Made by a program: the position numbers and the translations under genes. Shown one piece after another: positions 1 to 7,847 of a stretch of 64,000 bases of DNA. How positions within the stretch are numbered: position 1 is the first letter of the stretch; each line of letters opens with the position of its first letter. Below the pieces are notes generated by a model. The model was given only the letters and a program-made list of their open reading frames with translations. It did no database searches and was not told the origin of the DNA. The stretch is from Bacteroidota bacterium. Its GTDB lineage: Bacteria; Bacteroidota; Bacteroidia; Chitinophagales; Chitinophagaceae. Location of the stretch: assembly GCA_947456625.1 (NCBI GenBank), contig CANGQJ010000011.1, forward strand, positions 20,320 to 84,319, given 5' to 3'.

Positions 1-1
1 G

Positions 2-157
2 GTTATAAATGCTAAAGCCAATTACAAAATAAGTGAAAACTGGGGTGCTTGGCTAAAAGTGGATAATTTATTAGATAAGCCATATGAAAGATGGTCAGAT
101 TATCCTTCATTAGGGGTGCAAATAATAACAGGTGTTGTATATTCGTTTAGAAAATAA
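2..157 (+). CDS. C-terminal end of an outer-membrane beta-barrel / TonB-dependent receptor-like protein (partial)
   Basis: An open frame enters from the left edge and stops with TAA at 155-157, giving about 51 residues. The text contains a WLKVDNLLDKPYERW stretch and ends in a beta strand finishing GVVYSFRK. NLxDKxY followed by a last strand with an aromatic residue near the C terminus is typical of the final strands of TonB-dependent receptors and related barrels in Bacteroidota. Only the tail is visible, so substrate and family cannot be assigned. The next gene begins 3 bases after the stop, so the two are probably cotranscribed. Confidence 0.55.
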   Translation, partial: VINAKANYKISENWGAWLKVDNLLDKPYERWSDYPSLGVQIITGVVYSFRK

Positions 158-160
158 TTT

Positions 161-658
161 ATGATAAATAGTTTAGTTCAATATTTTATTAAAAACGGCC
201 ATTTGGAACTACCTGGTATAGGTAGTTTAAAGTGGTTAAAGCAGGAGTCTTATTGGGAAAACAATATGCTAGTTGCTCCTAAAGAACTTATTACTTTAGA
301 TCCTATTTCCAACAAACCCGAAGTAGCTTTTTTCATTCATTTATCAGATGATTTAGGAATTTCTGTAGATCAGGCCGAAATTCAATTTGATGAATTTTTA
401 AATTCTTTTAAAAGTCAAACAATAGCAAGTTTAACCTTTGGAAACTTAGGTACGCTTCATAAAAATGCTGCTAATATTTCTTGGAATAATTTGTATTATT
501 CTGAGTCTTATTTTAAATTCAACGAACCAACCATTGTCTCAAACGATTCAAATGATTTAGATGATGTTTATTCAAGTAGTATTAAATCATGGGTTTTATG
601 GGCAATTACAATAGCAATAGTTTCAATTATTTTAATTGTATATAAACAATTGCTTTAA
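161..658 (+). CDS. HU-like (HU-CCDC81-type) DNA-binding-fold protein with C-terminal membrane anchor
   Basis: 165 residues. The N terminus (a short helix, then HLELPGIGSLKW) matches the start of Bacteroidota HU-CCDC81 proteins, where an LPGxGxF-like segment follows the first helix. Residues about 1-115 look like two tandem HU-fold halves; an acidic linker (SNDSNDLDDVY) follows; residues 143-165 form one hydrophobic membrane segment ending at the C terminus. The usual C-terminal SPOR domain is absent, so this is a short version. It lies 3 bases after an outer-membrane protein gene and 3 bases before a methyltransferase gene, so all three probably form one transcript. Role is unknown; an envelope-associated function is inferred from the anchor only. 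Confidence 0.5.
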   Translation: MINSLVQYFIKNGHLELPGIGSLKWLKQESYWENNMLVAPKELITLDPISNKPEVAFFIHLSDDLGISVDQAEIQFDEFLNSFKSQTIASLTFGNLGTLHKNAANISWNNLYYSESYFKFNEPTIVSNDSNDLDDVYSSSIKSWVLWAITIAIVSIILIVYKQLL

Positions 659-661
659 TAA

Positions 662-1567
662 ATGACGCATCAAAATGTACCATATCCTTCCTGTTCAATT
701 TGCTTAAATAGTGAGTTAATATTTTCTTTTAATTGTATCGACCATTCACTCACTAAGGATACTTTTCAAGTTTTAATTTGTCCAAAATGTAGTGCTCAAA
801 TTACTTATCCTGCTCCTACAATAGATAAAATTGCCCCTTATTACAATTTTCCAGATTATATATCTCATACCGATGTTAAAGAAGGATTTATTAATAAATT
901 ATATCATAAAGTAAGGCTTAAAACATTACAGCAAAAAACTGGCTGGGTACAATCTTTATTTACTGGACATAAGGGTAATTTATTAGAAGTTGGAGCCGGA
1001 ACAGGTGCGTTTTCAAATGCAATGCGTAATAAGGGATGGAATGTAACTGCTTTAGAGCCCGATGCACTTTCAAGAAAAAGAGCTTTTGATAATTATGGAA
1101 TAACACTACTTCCTACAGAAAATCTATTTACTTTAAAAGATAATTCATACGAGGTTATTACATTATGGCATGTACTTGAGCATGTACATGATTTAAATGG
1201 GTATTTAAATTCTTTTTATAAATTATTAAAACCAAATGGAAGATTAATTATTGCAGTTCCTAACTATACCAGTTATGATGCTAAATTTTATGGGTCATAT
1301 TGGGCTGCTTATGATGTGCCAAGACATTTATACCATTTTTCGCCATTGGCTTTAACGGCTTTATCACAGCGGTTTTCAATGAAAATTGTTCAAATCAAGC
1401 CAATGTGGTTTGATAGTTTTTATGTTAGCTTACTAAGTGAAAAGTACAAAGCGTCAGGTACCTTTGGAATGATTAAAGCTTTTCTAATTGGTGGTATTTC
1501 TAATTTATTTGCACTAAAAAATAATGCAAAGGCTAGTTCCTTAATTTACGAGATTAAAAAAGTGTAA
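662..1567 (+). CDS. Class I SAM-dependent methyltransferase with N-terminal zinc ribbon
   Basis: 301 residues. Two CxxC pairs (C11/C14 and C40/C43) make a small zinc ribbon, as in methyltransferases that act on carrier-bound or sugar substrates. The Rossmann core begins at about 107 with motif I LLEVGAGTGAF, followed by an acidic ribose-binding end of strand 2 (ALEPD, about 130-134) and the WHVLEHV segment typical of the Methyltransf_23 type. The C-terminal part (PRHLYHFSP) is common in enzymes near cell-surface polysaccharide genes. The substrate cannot be read from sequence. It is last in the plus-strand group and ends 1 base before the convergent glutaminyl cyclase gene. Confidence 0.8.
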   Translation: MTHQNVPYPSCSICLNSELIFSFNCIDHSLTKDTFQVLICPKCSAQITYPAPTIDKIAPYYNFPDYISHTDVKEGFINKLYHKVRLKTLQQKTGWVQSLFTGHKGNLLEVGAGTGAFSNAMRNKGWNVTALEPDALSRKRAFDNYGITLLPTENLFTLKDNSYEVITLWHVLEHVHDLNGYLNSFYKLLKPNGRLIIAVPNYTSYDAKFYGSYWAAYDVPRHLYHFSPLALTALSQRFSMKIVQIKPMWFDSFYVSLLSEKYKASGTFGMIKAFLIGGISNLFALKNNAKASSLIYEIKKV

Positions 1568-1568
1568 C

Positions 1569-2384
1569 TTAATTAAATCTAATTTCAATTGTAACTGGCC
1601 AGTCTTTACCAGTAATAAAAAAAGTTCCTTTTCCTTTATGGTATGCAATTCCATTTAAAACATTTCCAGGGTCTTTAACTTTTGGATCTTCTTTCACACC
1701 CACTTTATATAATATATTAGATAAATCGGCAATTGCAGTTACTTTACCTGTTAAAGGATCAATTTGAATGATATTGTCGGTCATATATACGTTGGCATAT
1801 ATTTTTCCGTTTACATATTCAAGTTCATTGATATTTGAGATGTAACCATAATTATTAAATACGCCTAAAGTTTTAACAACCTTAAAAGTATTTGGGTCAA
1901 CATAGTATAAATTGCTGCCACCGGTATTTACAATAATACTTGTATCGTCATGGGTCATTCCCCAACCTTCGTAAGGCCAATAAAGTTCATTTATTTTTTT
2001 TAGTGTTTTAGCGTCATATACTAATACTTTATTTTCCTTCCAAGTTAATTGATAAATTTTATTATTAAATAGGGTAGTGCCTTCACCAAAATATTTGTCT
2101 TCTAAAATTATTGGCTTTATTAATTGCTTCATATTGCTGTCAAGCAAATGCAACTTACTTTCTTTGTAATTACCTGAACTCTCTATTAAAGTATTGCCAT
2201 TCCATTCAAAACCTTCGGTATAAGAGGTGGTATCGTGTGCATGTACTTTTACAACACTATAGTTTAAGTTTGTAGGTGCTGCTATTGCATTAGAATCTTT
2301 TTCTGAATTGGGATCATTATTATTTTTACATGCCCAATAACCAGCAATTAAAATAAATAATAAAATATATTTTTTATTTTTCAT
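1569..2384 (-). CDS. Glutaminyl-peptide cyclotransferase, lipoprotein
   Basis: 271 residues. The N terminus is Lys-rich, then hydrophobic, then a lipobox with Cys at residue 19 (GYWAC), followed by a polar Asn/Asp linker, so the mature protein is probably lipidated. The rest is a five-bladed propeller of the bacterial/plant glutamine cyclotransferase family: YTEGFEWNGNTLIESSG, GEGTTLFNNKIYQLTWKE and GWGMTHD are family landmarks, and the C terminus LNGIAYHKGKGTFFITGKDWP carries the usual final blade. The reaction is conversion of N-terminal Gln to pyroglutamate in exported proteins. Stand-alone gene, 10 bases downstream of ychF on the same strand. Confidence 0.88.
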   Translation of the reverse strand: MKNKKYILLFILIAGYWACKNNNDPNSEKDSNAIAAPTNLNYSVVKVHAHDTTSYTEGFEWNGNTLIESSGNYKESKLHLLDSNMKQLIKPIILEDKYFGEGTTLFNNKIYQLTWKENKVLVYDAKTLKKINELYWPYEGWGMTHDDTSIIVNTGGSNLYYVDPNTFKVVKTLGVFNNYGYISNINELEYVNGKIYANVYMTDNIIQIDPLTGKVTAIADLSNILYKVGVKEDPKVKDPGNVLNGIAYHKGKGTFFITGKDWPVTIEIRFN

Positions 2385-2394
2385 TGTATAAGCT

Positions 2395-3492
2395 TTAAAC
2401 GTTAAATCTAAAGTGCATTACATCGCCATCCTTAACTATATATTCTTTTCCTTCAATTCTTAATCTTCCATTATCTCTACAGGCCGATTCGCTTTTGTAT
2501 TTAATAAAATCATCAAATGCAATTACTTCAGCCTTAATAAATCCTTTTTCAAAATCGGTATGTATTACACTTGCTGCCTGAGGGGCTTTCCAGCCTGAAC
2601 CAATTGTCCAAGCCCTTACTTCTTGTACACCAGCTGTAAAATATGTTTCTAAATTTAATAATTTATATGCCGATTGTATTAAACGATTTAAAGCTGGTTC
2701 CTTCATCTGATATTCTTCCATAAATAATGCCTTGTCATCTGGATCCTCAAGTTCAGTAATTTGCGCTTCAATGTTATTACACATTACAATTACCTGAGCT
2801 CCTTCCTCTTTTGCCATAGCTACCAATTTTTCTGAGTATTGATTACCGCTGTGCATACTTTTTTCGTCTACATTGGCAACATACATTACAGGTTTCTCTG
2901 TTAATAAAAATATATCTGCAATGGCTACTGCATCCTCTTTGGATAAACCTAGTGATCTAATACTTTTTCCTTGTTCTAAATGCGCCTTGCATTTTTTTAA
3001 TACTTCTAATTCAACTTTGGCTTTTGGGTCGGTTTTAGCCATTTTTTCAGAACGTTGCATTTTTTTCTCAACACTATCCAAATCCTTTAATTGTAGTTCG
3101 GTTTCAATAATTTCTTTATCACTGATTGGGTTAATTGCACCTTCCTCTCGTAATACGTTTTCATCTTCAAAACATCTAATTACGTGAATGATTGCGCTTA
3201 CTTCACGAATATTTGCAAGGAATTTATTACCTAATCCTTCACCTTTACTTGCCCCTTTAACTAATCCAGCAATATCCACAATTTCAAGTTGCGTTGGAAC
3301 TATTCTTTGAGGTATAATTAATTCGGCCAATTGATTTAATCTATTATCTGGCACATCCACTAAACCCACATTAGGCTCAATAGTACAGAAACGATAATTA
3401 CTTGCTTGCGCTTTTGCACTATTACTAACTGCGTTAAAGAGGGTAGATTTTCCAACATTTGGTAACCCAACGATGCCTGCTTGTAATGCCAT
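2395..3492 (-). CDS. ychF: Redox-regulated ATPase / ribosome-associated YchF (Obg family)
   Basis: 365 residues, the normal family length. The P-loop at about 8-17 (GLPNVGKST) is followed by EPNVGLVDVPD and the G3 region DIAGLVKGA; the coiled-coil insertion lies around residues 125-170 and a TGS domain ends the protein (ACRDNGRLRIEGKEYIVKDGDVMHF). YchF prefers ATP over GTP and binds ribosomes. The ATG is close to a TATTTTTG sequence read on the minus strand (3516-3523) that would serve as a -7 element. Divergent from the nucleoside-recognition gene at 3574. Confidence 0.96.
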   Translation of the reverse strand: MALQAGIVGLPNVGKSTLFNAVSNSAKAQASNYRFCTIEPNVGLVDVPDNRLNQLAELIIPQRIVPTQLEIVDIAGLVKGASKGEGLGNKFLANIREVSAIIHVIRCFEDENVLREEGAINPISDKEIIETELQLKDLDSVEKKMQRSEKMAKTDPKAKVELEVLKKCKAHLEQGKSIRSLGLSKEDAVAIADIFLLTEKPVMYVANVDEKSMHSGNQYSEKLVAMAKEEGAQVIVMCNNIEAQITELEDPDDKALFMEEYQMKEPALNRLIQSAYKLLNLETYFTAGVQEVRAWTIGSGWKAPQAASVIHTDFEKGFIKAEVIAFDDFIKYKSESACRDNGRLRIEGKEYIVKDGDVMHFRFNV

Positions 3493-3573
3493 AATGATAT
3501 ACTTTTTAAGTGCCGCAAAAATACAATTCTAATTGCAAAATGGGCTATATTAGTAGCATAAACAATAGGATTT

Positions 3574-4806
3574 ATGGCAATGAATATCATTTGGATGGCC
3601 TTTTTTGTGATTGCTTTTATTATTGCACTTGTAAAACTGGTGTTTTTTGGGGATACTGAAATTTTCAAGCTTTTGGCCGACGGCATTTTTGATTCTGCTA
3701 AATCTTCAGTTTTAGATGTTGCATTTCCATTGGCAGGAACCATGGTGTTCTTTTTAGGCCTTATGAATATTGCTGAAAAAGCAGGGGCTATCCAAAAGTT
3801 AGCAAAATGGATGAATCCATTACTTAGTAGGTTATTTCCTGAAGTGCCTCAAAATCATCCAGCAATGGGTCAGATGGTTATGAATTTTAGTGCCAATATG
3901 TTAGGTTTAGATAATGCAGCAACTCCTTTTGCTTTAAAAGCTATGGAAAGTTTACAAAGCTTAAATCCTGAAAAAGAGAAAGCTACTAATGCTCAAATCA
4001 TGTTTTTAGTTTTACATACAAGTGGCCTTACCATTATTCCATTAAGTATTATATCCTACAGATTAGCTGCTGGTTCTCAGGATGCTGCTAGTATTTTTAT
4101 TCCTTGTGTGCTTGCCACTATTGGAACTACTTTAGCTTCTATAATAATGGTTGGATTTTATCAAAAAATTAAATGGGACAAAGTTTTAATTGGATGGTTA
4201 ACTGGATTGTTTTTATTTATGTGTTTGGTATTATTTGGTGTTAATAGTTTAAGTGCTCAAAACAAAGAAATCTTTTCTAAGATTGCTGGGTCTAGTATTT
4301 TATTAGCTATTATTATTACTATAATAGTAGGAGGGGCATATAAAAAAGTTGCTGTATTTGATGCTTTTATAGAAGGTGCAAAAAATGGGTTTGAAGTAAT
4401 TGTAAAAATTATACCTTATTTGGTAGCCATGCTGGTTGCTATTCGTGTTTTTAGAGACAGTGGTGCCATGGGATTTATTATTAATGGGCTTACTTATTTA
4501 ATACAGCTTACTGGGTTAAATACCGATTTCGTAGGCGCTTTGCCTGTAGCCATTATGAGGCCTTTAAGTGGCAGCGGTTCTAGGGCTTTAATGCTAGATA
4601 TTTTTAAAGTAAACGGGCCAGATTCATTTTTAGGAAAATTATCCTCAATTTTTCAGGGGTCTGCCGATACTACTTTTTATATTATTGCATTGTATTTTGG
4701 TAGTGTAGGTATAAAAAAAGTAAGATATGCTGTGTGGGCAGGATTACTTGCCGATTTAATGGGCGTAATAATAGCAATTGGAATTGGTTATATATTTTTT
4801 AAATAA
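3574..4806 (+). CDS. Nucleoside-recognition (Gate) domain membrane protein, SpmA-SpmB fusion type
   Basis: 410 residues with about 10 hydrophobic segments. Two Gate domains can be seen: residues about 40-190 (with NMLGLDNAATPFALKAM, the SpmA signature) and about 260-400 (PLSGSGSRALMLDIF and FQGSADTTFY, the SpmB signature). In Firmicutes the two halves are separate spore-maturation proteins; in non-sporulating Bacteroidota they are fused, and a role in transport of a nucleoside-like solute is assumed but unproven. Monocistronic: divergent from ychF and convergent with the EVE gene. Confidence 0.85.
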   Translation: MAMNIIWMAFFVIAFIIALVKLVFFGDTEIFKLLADGIFDSAKSSVLDVAFPLAGTMVFFLGLMNIAEKAGAIQKLAKWMNPLLSRLFPEVPQNHPAMGQMVMNFSANMLGLDNAATPFALKAMESLQSLNPEKEKATNAQIMFLVLHTSGLTIIPLSIISYRLAAGSQDAASIFIPCVLATIGTTLASIIMVGFYQKIKWDKVLIGWLTGLFLFMCLVLFGVNSLSAQNKEIFSKIAGSSILLAIIITIIVGGAYKKVAVFDAFIEGAKNGFEVIVKIIPYLVAMLVAIRVFRDSGAMGFIINGLTYLIQLTGLNTDFVGALPVAIMRPLSGSGSRALMLDIFKVNGPDSFLGKLSSIFQGSADTTFYIIALYFGSVGIKKVRYAVWAGLLADLMGVIIAIGIGYIFFK

Positions 4807-4820
4807 ATAACTGTCATCCA

Positions 4821-5231
4821 TTATTTTCCTTCACTCATTTTTAGAACCTCATTCCACTCTTTTTCGGTTACGGGTTGTACCGAAAGTCTACCAAGTCTTA
4901 CAAGTGCCATATCCTTTAGGTTAGTATTGGCTTTGATATCTACTAATGTTACAGAATGTTTTAATTTTTTATGGGGTGCAAAATCCACGGCTAACCACGC
5001 TGTTTCTTCGGTGGTTGGATCTTGATAGGATTCCTTTACCACTTTTGCAATTCCTACTATTTCCATTCCCTCATTACTATGGTACCAAAATGCAAGATCC
5101 CCTTTTTTCATGGACCTTAAATTATTTCTTGCTCCATAATTCCTTACCCCATCCCAAAAAGTTTTTTTGTCTTTTACAAAAGTATCCCAAGAATATTTGA
5201 AAGGTTCAGATTTGATTAGCCAGTATGCCAT
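4821..5231 (-). CDS. EVE domain-containing protein
   Basis: 136 residues, one EVE domain over the full length, PUA-like fold. The opening MAYWLIKSEP and the WDGVRNYGARNNLR segment at about residues 26-39 are the family signature, and MKKGDLAFWYHS follows. EVE domains bind modified bases in DNA or RNA; this short single-domain form is widespread and has no attached nuclease, so a general nucleic-acid role is more likely than defence. It converges on the nucleoside-recognition gene with 14 bases between the stops. Confidence 0.9.
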   Translation of the reverse strand: MAYWLIKSEPFKYSWDTFVKDKKTFWDGVRNYGARNNLRSMKKGDLAFWYHSNEGMEIVGIAKVVKESYQDPTTEETAWLAVDFAPHKKLKHSVTLVDIKANTNLKDMALVRLGRLSVQPVTEKEWNEVLKMSEGK

Positions 5232-5294
5232 GTGATAAAATTTGTAAATATTATAACAAATAATTACATAAAATGTTTAGCAACTAAAATGCAA

Positions 5295-6014
5295 TTAATA
5301 ACCATTTGCAAGAACGTCTGCTAAGTGAACCACTTTAATAGCTTGGCCATTAAAATTAATACGGCCATCCAAATGCATTAAACAACTCATATCGGTGCTT
5401 ACTATATATTCGGCGTGCGTAGCAATAGCGTTGTCTATTTTCTGATCGGCCATTGCAACACTAATGGTATCATATTTTACAGCAAAGCTCCCACCAAATC
5501 CACAACATGTATCGGTGTTATCCATTTCAACTAATTCTAAGCCTGCTACTTTGCTTAGCAAATCCCTAGGCTCTTGTTTTATTTTACATTCTCTAAGACC
5601 AGCACAACTATCATGGTATGTTACTTTTGCATCAAATGAGGCGCCAATATCTGTGACCTTTAAAATTTTCACTAAAAATTCTGAAAGTTCAAAAATTTGA
5701 TTGGTTACTTTTTTTGCAGGGCTTTGAAATGCATTGTTCTCAAATAGTTGGTTGTAATTATTTCTTACAAATCCGGTACAACTTGCACTTGGACTAACTA
5801 TATAATCTGCGCCATCAAAGTCCTGAACAAATTTGGTACAAACATCCTTGGATTCACCCCAAAAACCAGCATTAAATGCAGGCTGTCCACAACAGGTTTG
5901 TTGTTCATTATACTTAACTGTACATCCTGCTTTTTCTAATACTTTTATAGTGTTAAATGCAACAGAAGGGTACAATTGATCAATAAAGCAAGGTATAAAT
6001 AGTTGAACAGTCAT
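5295..6014 (-). CDS. (Fe-S)-binding protein with two CCG domains, LutA/LldE-like
   Basis: 239 residues from ATG at 6014; the open frame extends to a TTG at 6020 but MTVQLFIPCF is the family start. Two CCG (DUF3400-type) domains: CCGQPAFNAGF at 41-51 and CCGFGGSFAVKY at 170-181, with extra Cys at 9, 79, 137 and 143. This is the architecture of LutA/LldE, the cysteine-rich subunit of the L-lactate oxidation complex, and of related glycolate-oxidase subunits. LutB and LutC are not adjacent, so the electron partner is not known. A hairpin separates it from the upstream TPR gene. Confidence 0.85.
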   Translation of the reverse strand: MTVQLFIPCFIDQLYPSVAFNTIKVLEKAGCTVKYNEQQTCCGQPAFNAGFWGESKDVCTKFVQDFDGADYIVSPSASCTGFVRNNYNQLFENNAFQSPAKKVTNQIFELSEFLVKILKVTDIGASFDAKVTYHDSCAGLRECKIKQEPRDLLSKVAGLELVEMDNTDTCCGFGGSFAVKYDTISVAMADQKIDNAIATHAEYIVSTDMSCLMHLDGRINFNGQAIKVVHLADVLANGY

Positions 6015-6039
6015 ATTCAAATTTAATAAGATTATACTA

Positions 6040-6066
6040 AAATGAGCCTCTTTGGGAGACTCATTT
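6040..6066 (-). terminator. Hairpin between the TPR gene and the LutA-like gene
   Basis: AAATGAG at 6040-6046 pairs with CTCATTT at 6060-6066, with CTC/GAG pairs continuing after a mismatch. On the minus strand the hairpin is followed by a short T run. It lies just after the TPR gene stop and before the LutA-like start, so it may attenuate or end the upstream transcript. The T tract is weak. Confidence 0.45.
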
Positions 6067-6103
6067 GTAATTTATTTTAGAAAGTTGCCATGTTATTTAA
6101 TAA

Positions 6104-6760
6104 CTAAGGTTGAACTTTTAAACGGTAGATATATTTGTCCGCAGTAAAACCTTTTTCAGATTTTGGATACTTTGTTTTAATGTCTTTATAAATAGTTATC
6201 GCATCTTCGGTTTTTCCAAGTGTTTCTAATAATGCAGCTGCGCGGAATAAATATTCAGAAGATATGCCATCGTCCTCAGGGAAAAAAGTTCCTGCTTTTT
6301 TGTAAGACTCAATAGCTTCGTCGTTCTTTTTTAATTCAGAATACGCATCACCAATAGTTCCGTAAGCAATTGCTTGAACTTGTTTAGCCGAAGTTGAAAA
6401 ATCCTTTAAGTATTCAATACTCTTATTGTAATCGCCAGTTCTGAAATAACTAATTCCAGCATAGTATTTTGCTAAATTAGCTGCTTGGGTTCCACCATAC
6501 TCTTTAATTACATATAAAACACCTTTGCTAGTTCCGTCTCCATTTAAAACCAAATTAGAAGAATCCTGTGCAAAATATTTTTCTGCAGCAAACATCGCAT
6601 CCGCAGCTTTAGCTTCACGTGGTTTTTGATATAATTCAGAATAACCAAAATATCCTGCAAGTAATACTACTACTATAACAATAGCCGATGTAAGTGCTTT
6701 TTGGTTATTTTTTACGAAGTCTAAGAATGGATGTTTTTCTTGTTGTTGTAACTCGCTCAT
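6104..6760 (-). CDS. Membrane-anchored tetratricopeptide repeat protein (YfgM/CpoB-like)
   Basis: 218 residues. A short cytoplasmic start (MSELQQQEKHPFLDFVKNNQ) precedes one membrane segment at about 22-43, then a periplasmic part with TPR-like helices: YYAGISYFRTGDYNKSIEYL, AIAYGTIGDAYSELKKNDEAI and AALLETLGKTEDAITIY. The layout (single TM then three or more TPRs) resembles YfgM, which works with the Sec translocon and periplasmic chaperones; that function is only inferred. It lies 29 bases downstream of pdhA on the same strand and is probably cotranscribed with it. Confidence 0.75.
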   Translation of the reverse strand: MSELQQQEKHPFLDFVKNNQKALTSAIVIVVVLLAGYFGYSELYQKPREAKAADAMFAAEKYFAQDSSNLVLNGDGTSKGVLYVIKEYGGTQAANLAKYYAGISYFRTGDYNKSIEYLKDFSTSAKQVQAIAYGTIGDAYSELKKNDEAIESYKKAGTFFPEDDGISSEYLFRAAALLETLGKTEDAITIYKDIKTKYPKSEKGFTADKYIYRLKVQP

Positions 6761-6789
6761 GTTTTTTTATTATGTATTTCAGTATATAT

Positions 6790-7785
6790 TTAGTCTACGA
6801 TAAATGGATAAGATTGATCAATGTAAACATCTTTCAAAACTTCACTATCGTCTGGCCAAGGGCTTTCCTCCGCAAACTTAACGGAACCTTCTACAATAGC
6901 TGCAATTTTATCATCAATTGCTTTTAACTCTGCTTCAGAAGCATATTTATTGGCTAAAATGGTATTGGTCACTTTTGTGATAGGGTCTTGGTTTTTATAT
7001 TCTTCTACCTCGTCCTTAGATCTGTATTTTTGAGGATCAGAAACCGAGTGCCCTTTGTAACGATAAGTTTTCATTTCTAAAAGGGTAGGACCATCACCTT
7101 CTCTTGCACGTTTCACAGCTCTTGCTACACCTTCGTGAACTGCTTCGGCAGTCATTCCATCTATTTTATCCGAAGGCATTTCGTAAGCGTCTGCTAATTT
7201 ATAAATATCAATAACGTTACTAGTTCTTTCAATAGATGTTCCCATAGCGTAGTTATTGTTTTCACAAATAAATACAATTGGCAATTTCCATAACATAGCA
7301 AGATTAAAAACTTCGTGTAACATGCCCTGACGAGCAGCACCATCACCAAAAAAGCACAATACTACATTTTTAGAATCACGATATTGTTCAGCAAATGCTA
7401 AACCGGCACCTGTACCAATTTGAGCTCCTACAATACCATGTCCACCAAAAAAGTAATTTGCTTTATCAAAAAAGTGCATACTACCACCTTTACCTTTTGA
7501 ACAACCAGTAGCCTTACCATACAGTTCAGCCATGGCAGCATTTGGACTCATTCCTTTTGCTAAGGCTAAACCGTGGTCACGGTATCCTGTGATAAATGGA
7601 TCTTCATGATTAGTGGCAGTCATACATCCCGCAGCAATGGCTTCTTGTCCATTGTAAACGTGGAAGAATCCTCGGATTTTTCCTGCCATTTTATACATTT
7701 CTTCTGATTTTGATTCGAACTGACGTATTAATTGCATCAATTCGTACCAATACAGGTAAGTTTCTTTAGAAAATTGTTGAGCCAC
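6790..7785 (-). CDS. pdhA: Pyruvate dehydrogenase E1 component, alpha subunit
   Basis: 331 residues. The thiamine-diphosphate motif starts at GDGAARQGMLHEVFN and ends at CENNNYAMG; GGKGGSMH-like text appears as SKGKGGSMHFFD, and the phosphorylation-loop region YRYKGHSVSDPQKYR is present. The start codon is GTG (reverse complement of 7783-7785), giving a fMet-AQQFSKETYLYWYELM start that matches the family; there is no suitable ATG upstream. It catalyses decarboxylation of pyruvate with the beta subunit, whose gene is not in this window. A good promoter lies just upstream at 7806-7839. Confidence 0.95.
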   Translation of the reverse strand: MAQQFSKETYLYWYELMQLIRQFESKSEEMYKMAGKIRGFFHVYNGQEAIAAGCMTATNHEDPFITGYRDHGLALAKGMSPNAAMAELYGKATGCSKGKGGSMHFFDKANYFFGGHGIVGAQIGTGAGLAFAEQYRDSKNVVLCFFGDGAARQGMLHEVFNLAMLWKLPIVFICENNNYAMGTSIERTSNVIDIYKLADAYEMPSDKIDGMTAEAVHEGVARAVKRAREGDGPTLLEMKTYRYKGHSVSDPQKYRSKDEVEEYKNQDPITKVTNTILANKYASEAELKAIDDKIAAIVEGSVKFAEESPWPDDSEVLKDVYIDQSYPFIVD

Positions 7786-7805
7786 AGTCCTTTAATTTTG
7801 AGGAG

Positions 7806-7839
7806 CAAATATACTGTTTTCGTCTTAAAATAGAGCAAA
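7806..7839 (-). promoter_or_regulatory. Bacteroidota-type promoter of pdhA
   Basis: Read on the minus strand: TTTG (7836-7839), 22 bases, then TATATTTG (7806-7813), matching the TTTG / TAnnTTTG consensus of the Bacteroidota primary sigma factor. It lies 20 bases before the GTG start of pdhA. Confidence 0.6.
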
Positions 7840-7847
7840 AAACAGGT

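Noticed and set aside
2873..3187. Plus-strand open frame inside ychF
   Set aside because: Antisense shadow of a well-supported gene, with no start context and no domain; other antisense frames in the window were left out for the same reason.
4821..5231. EVE protein as part of a modification-dependent defence system
   Set aside because: It is a single-domain protein with no nuclease or methyltransferase neighbour, and the family is widespread as a housekeeping gene.
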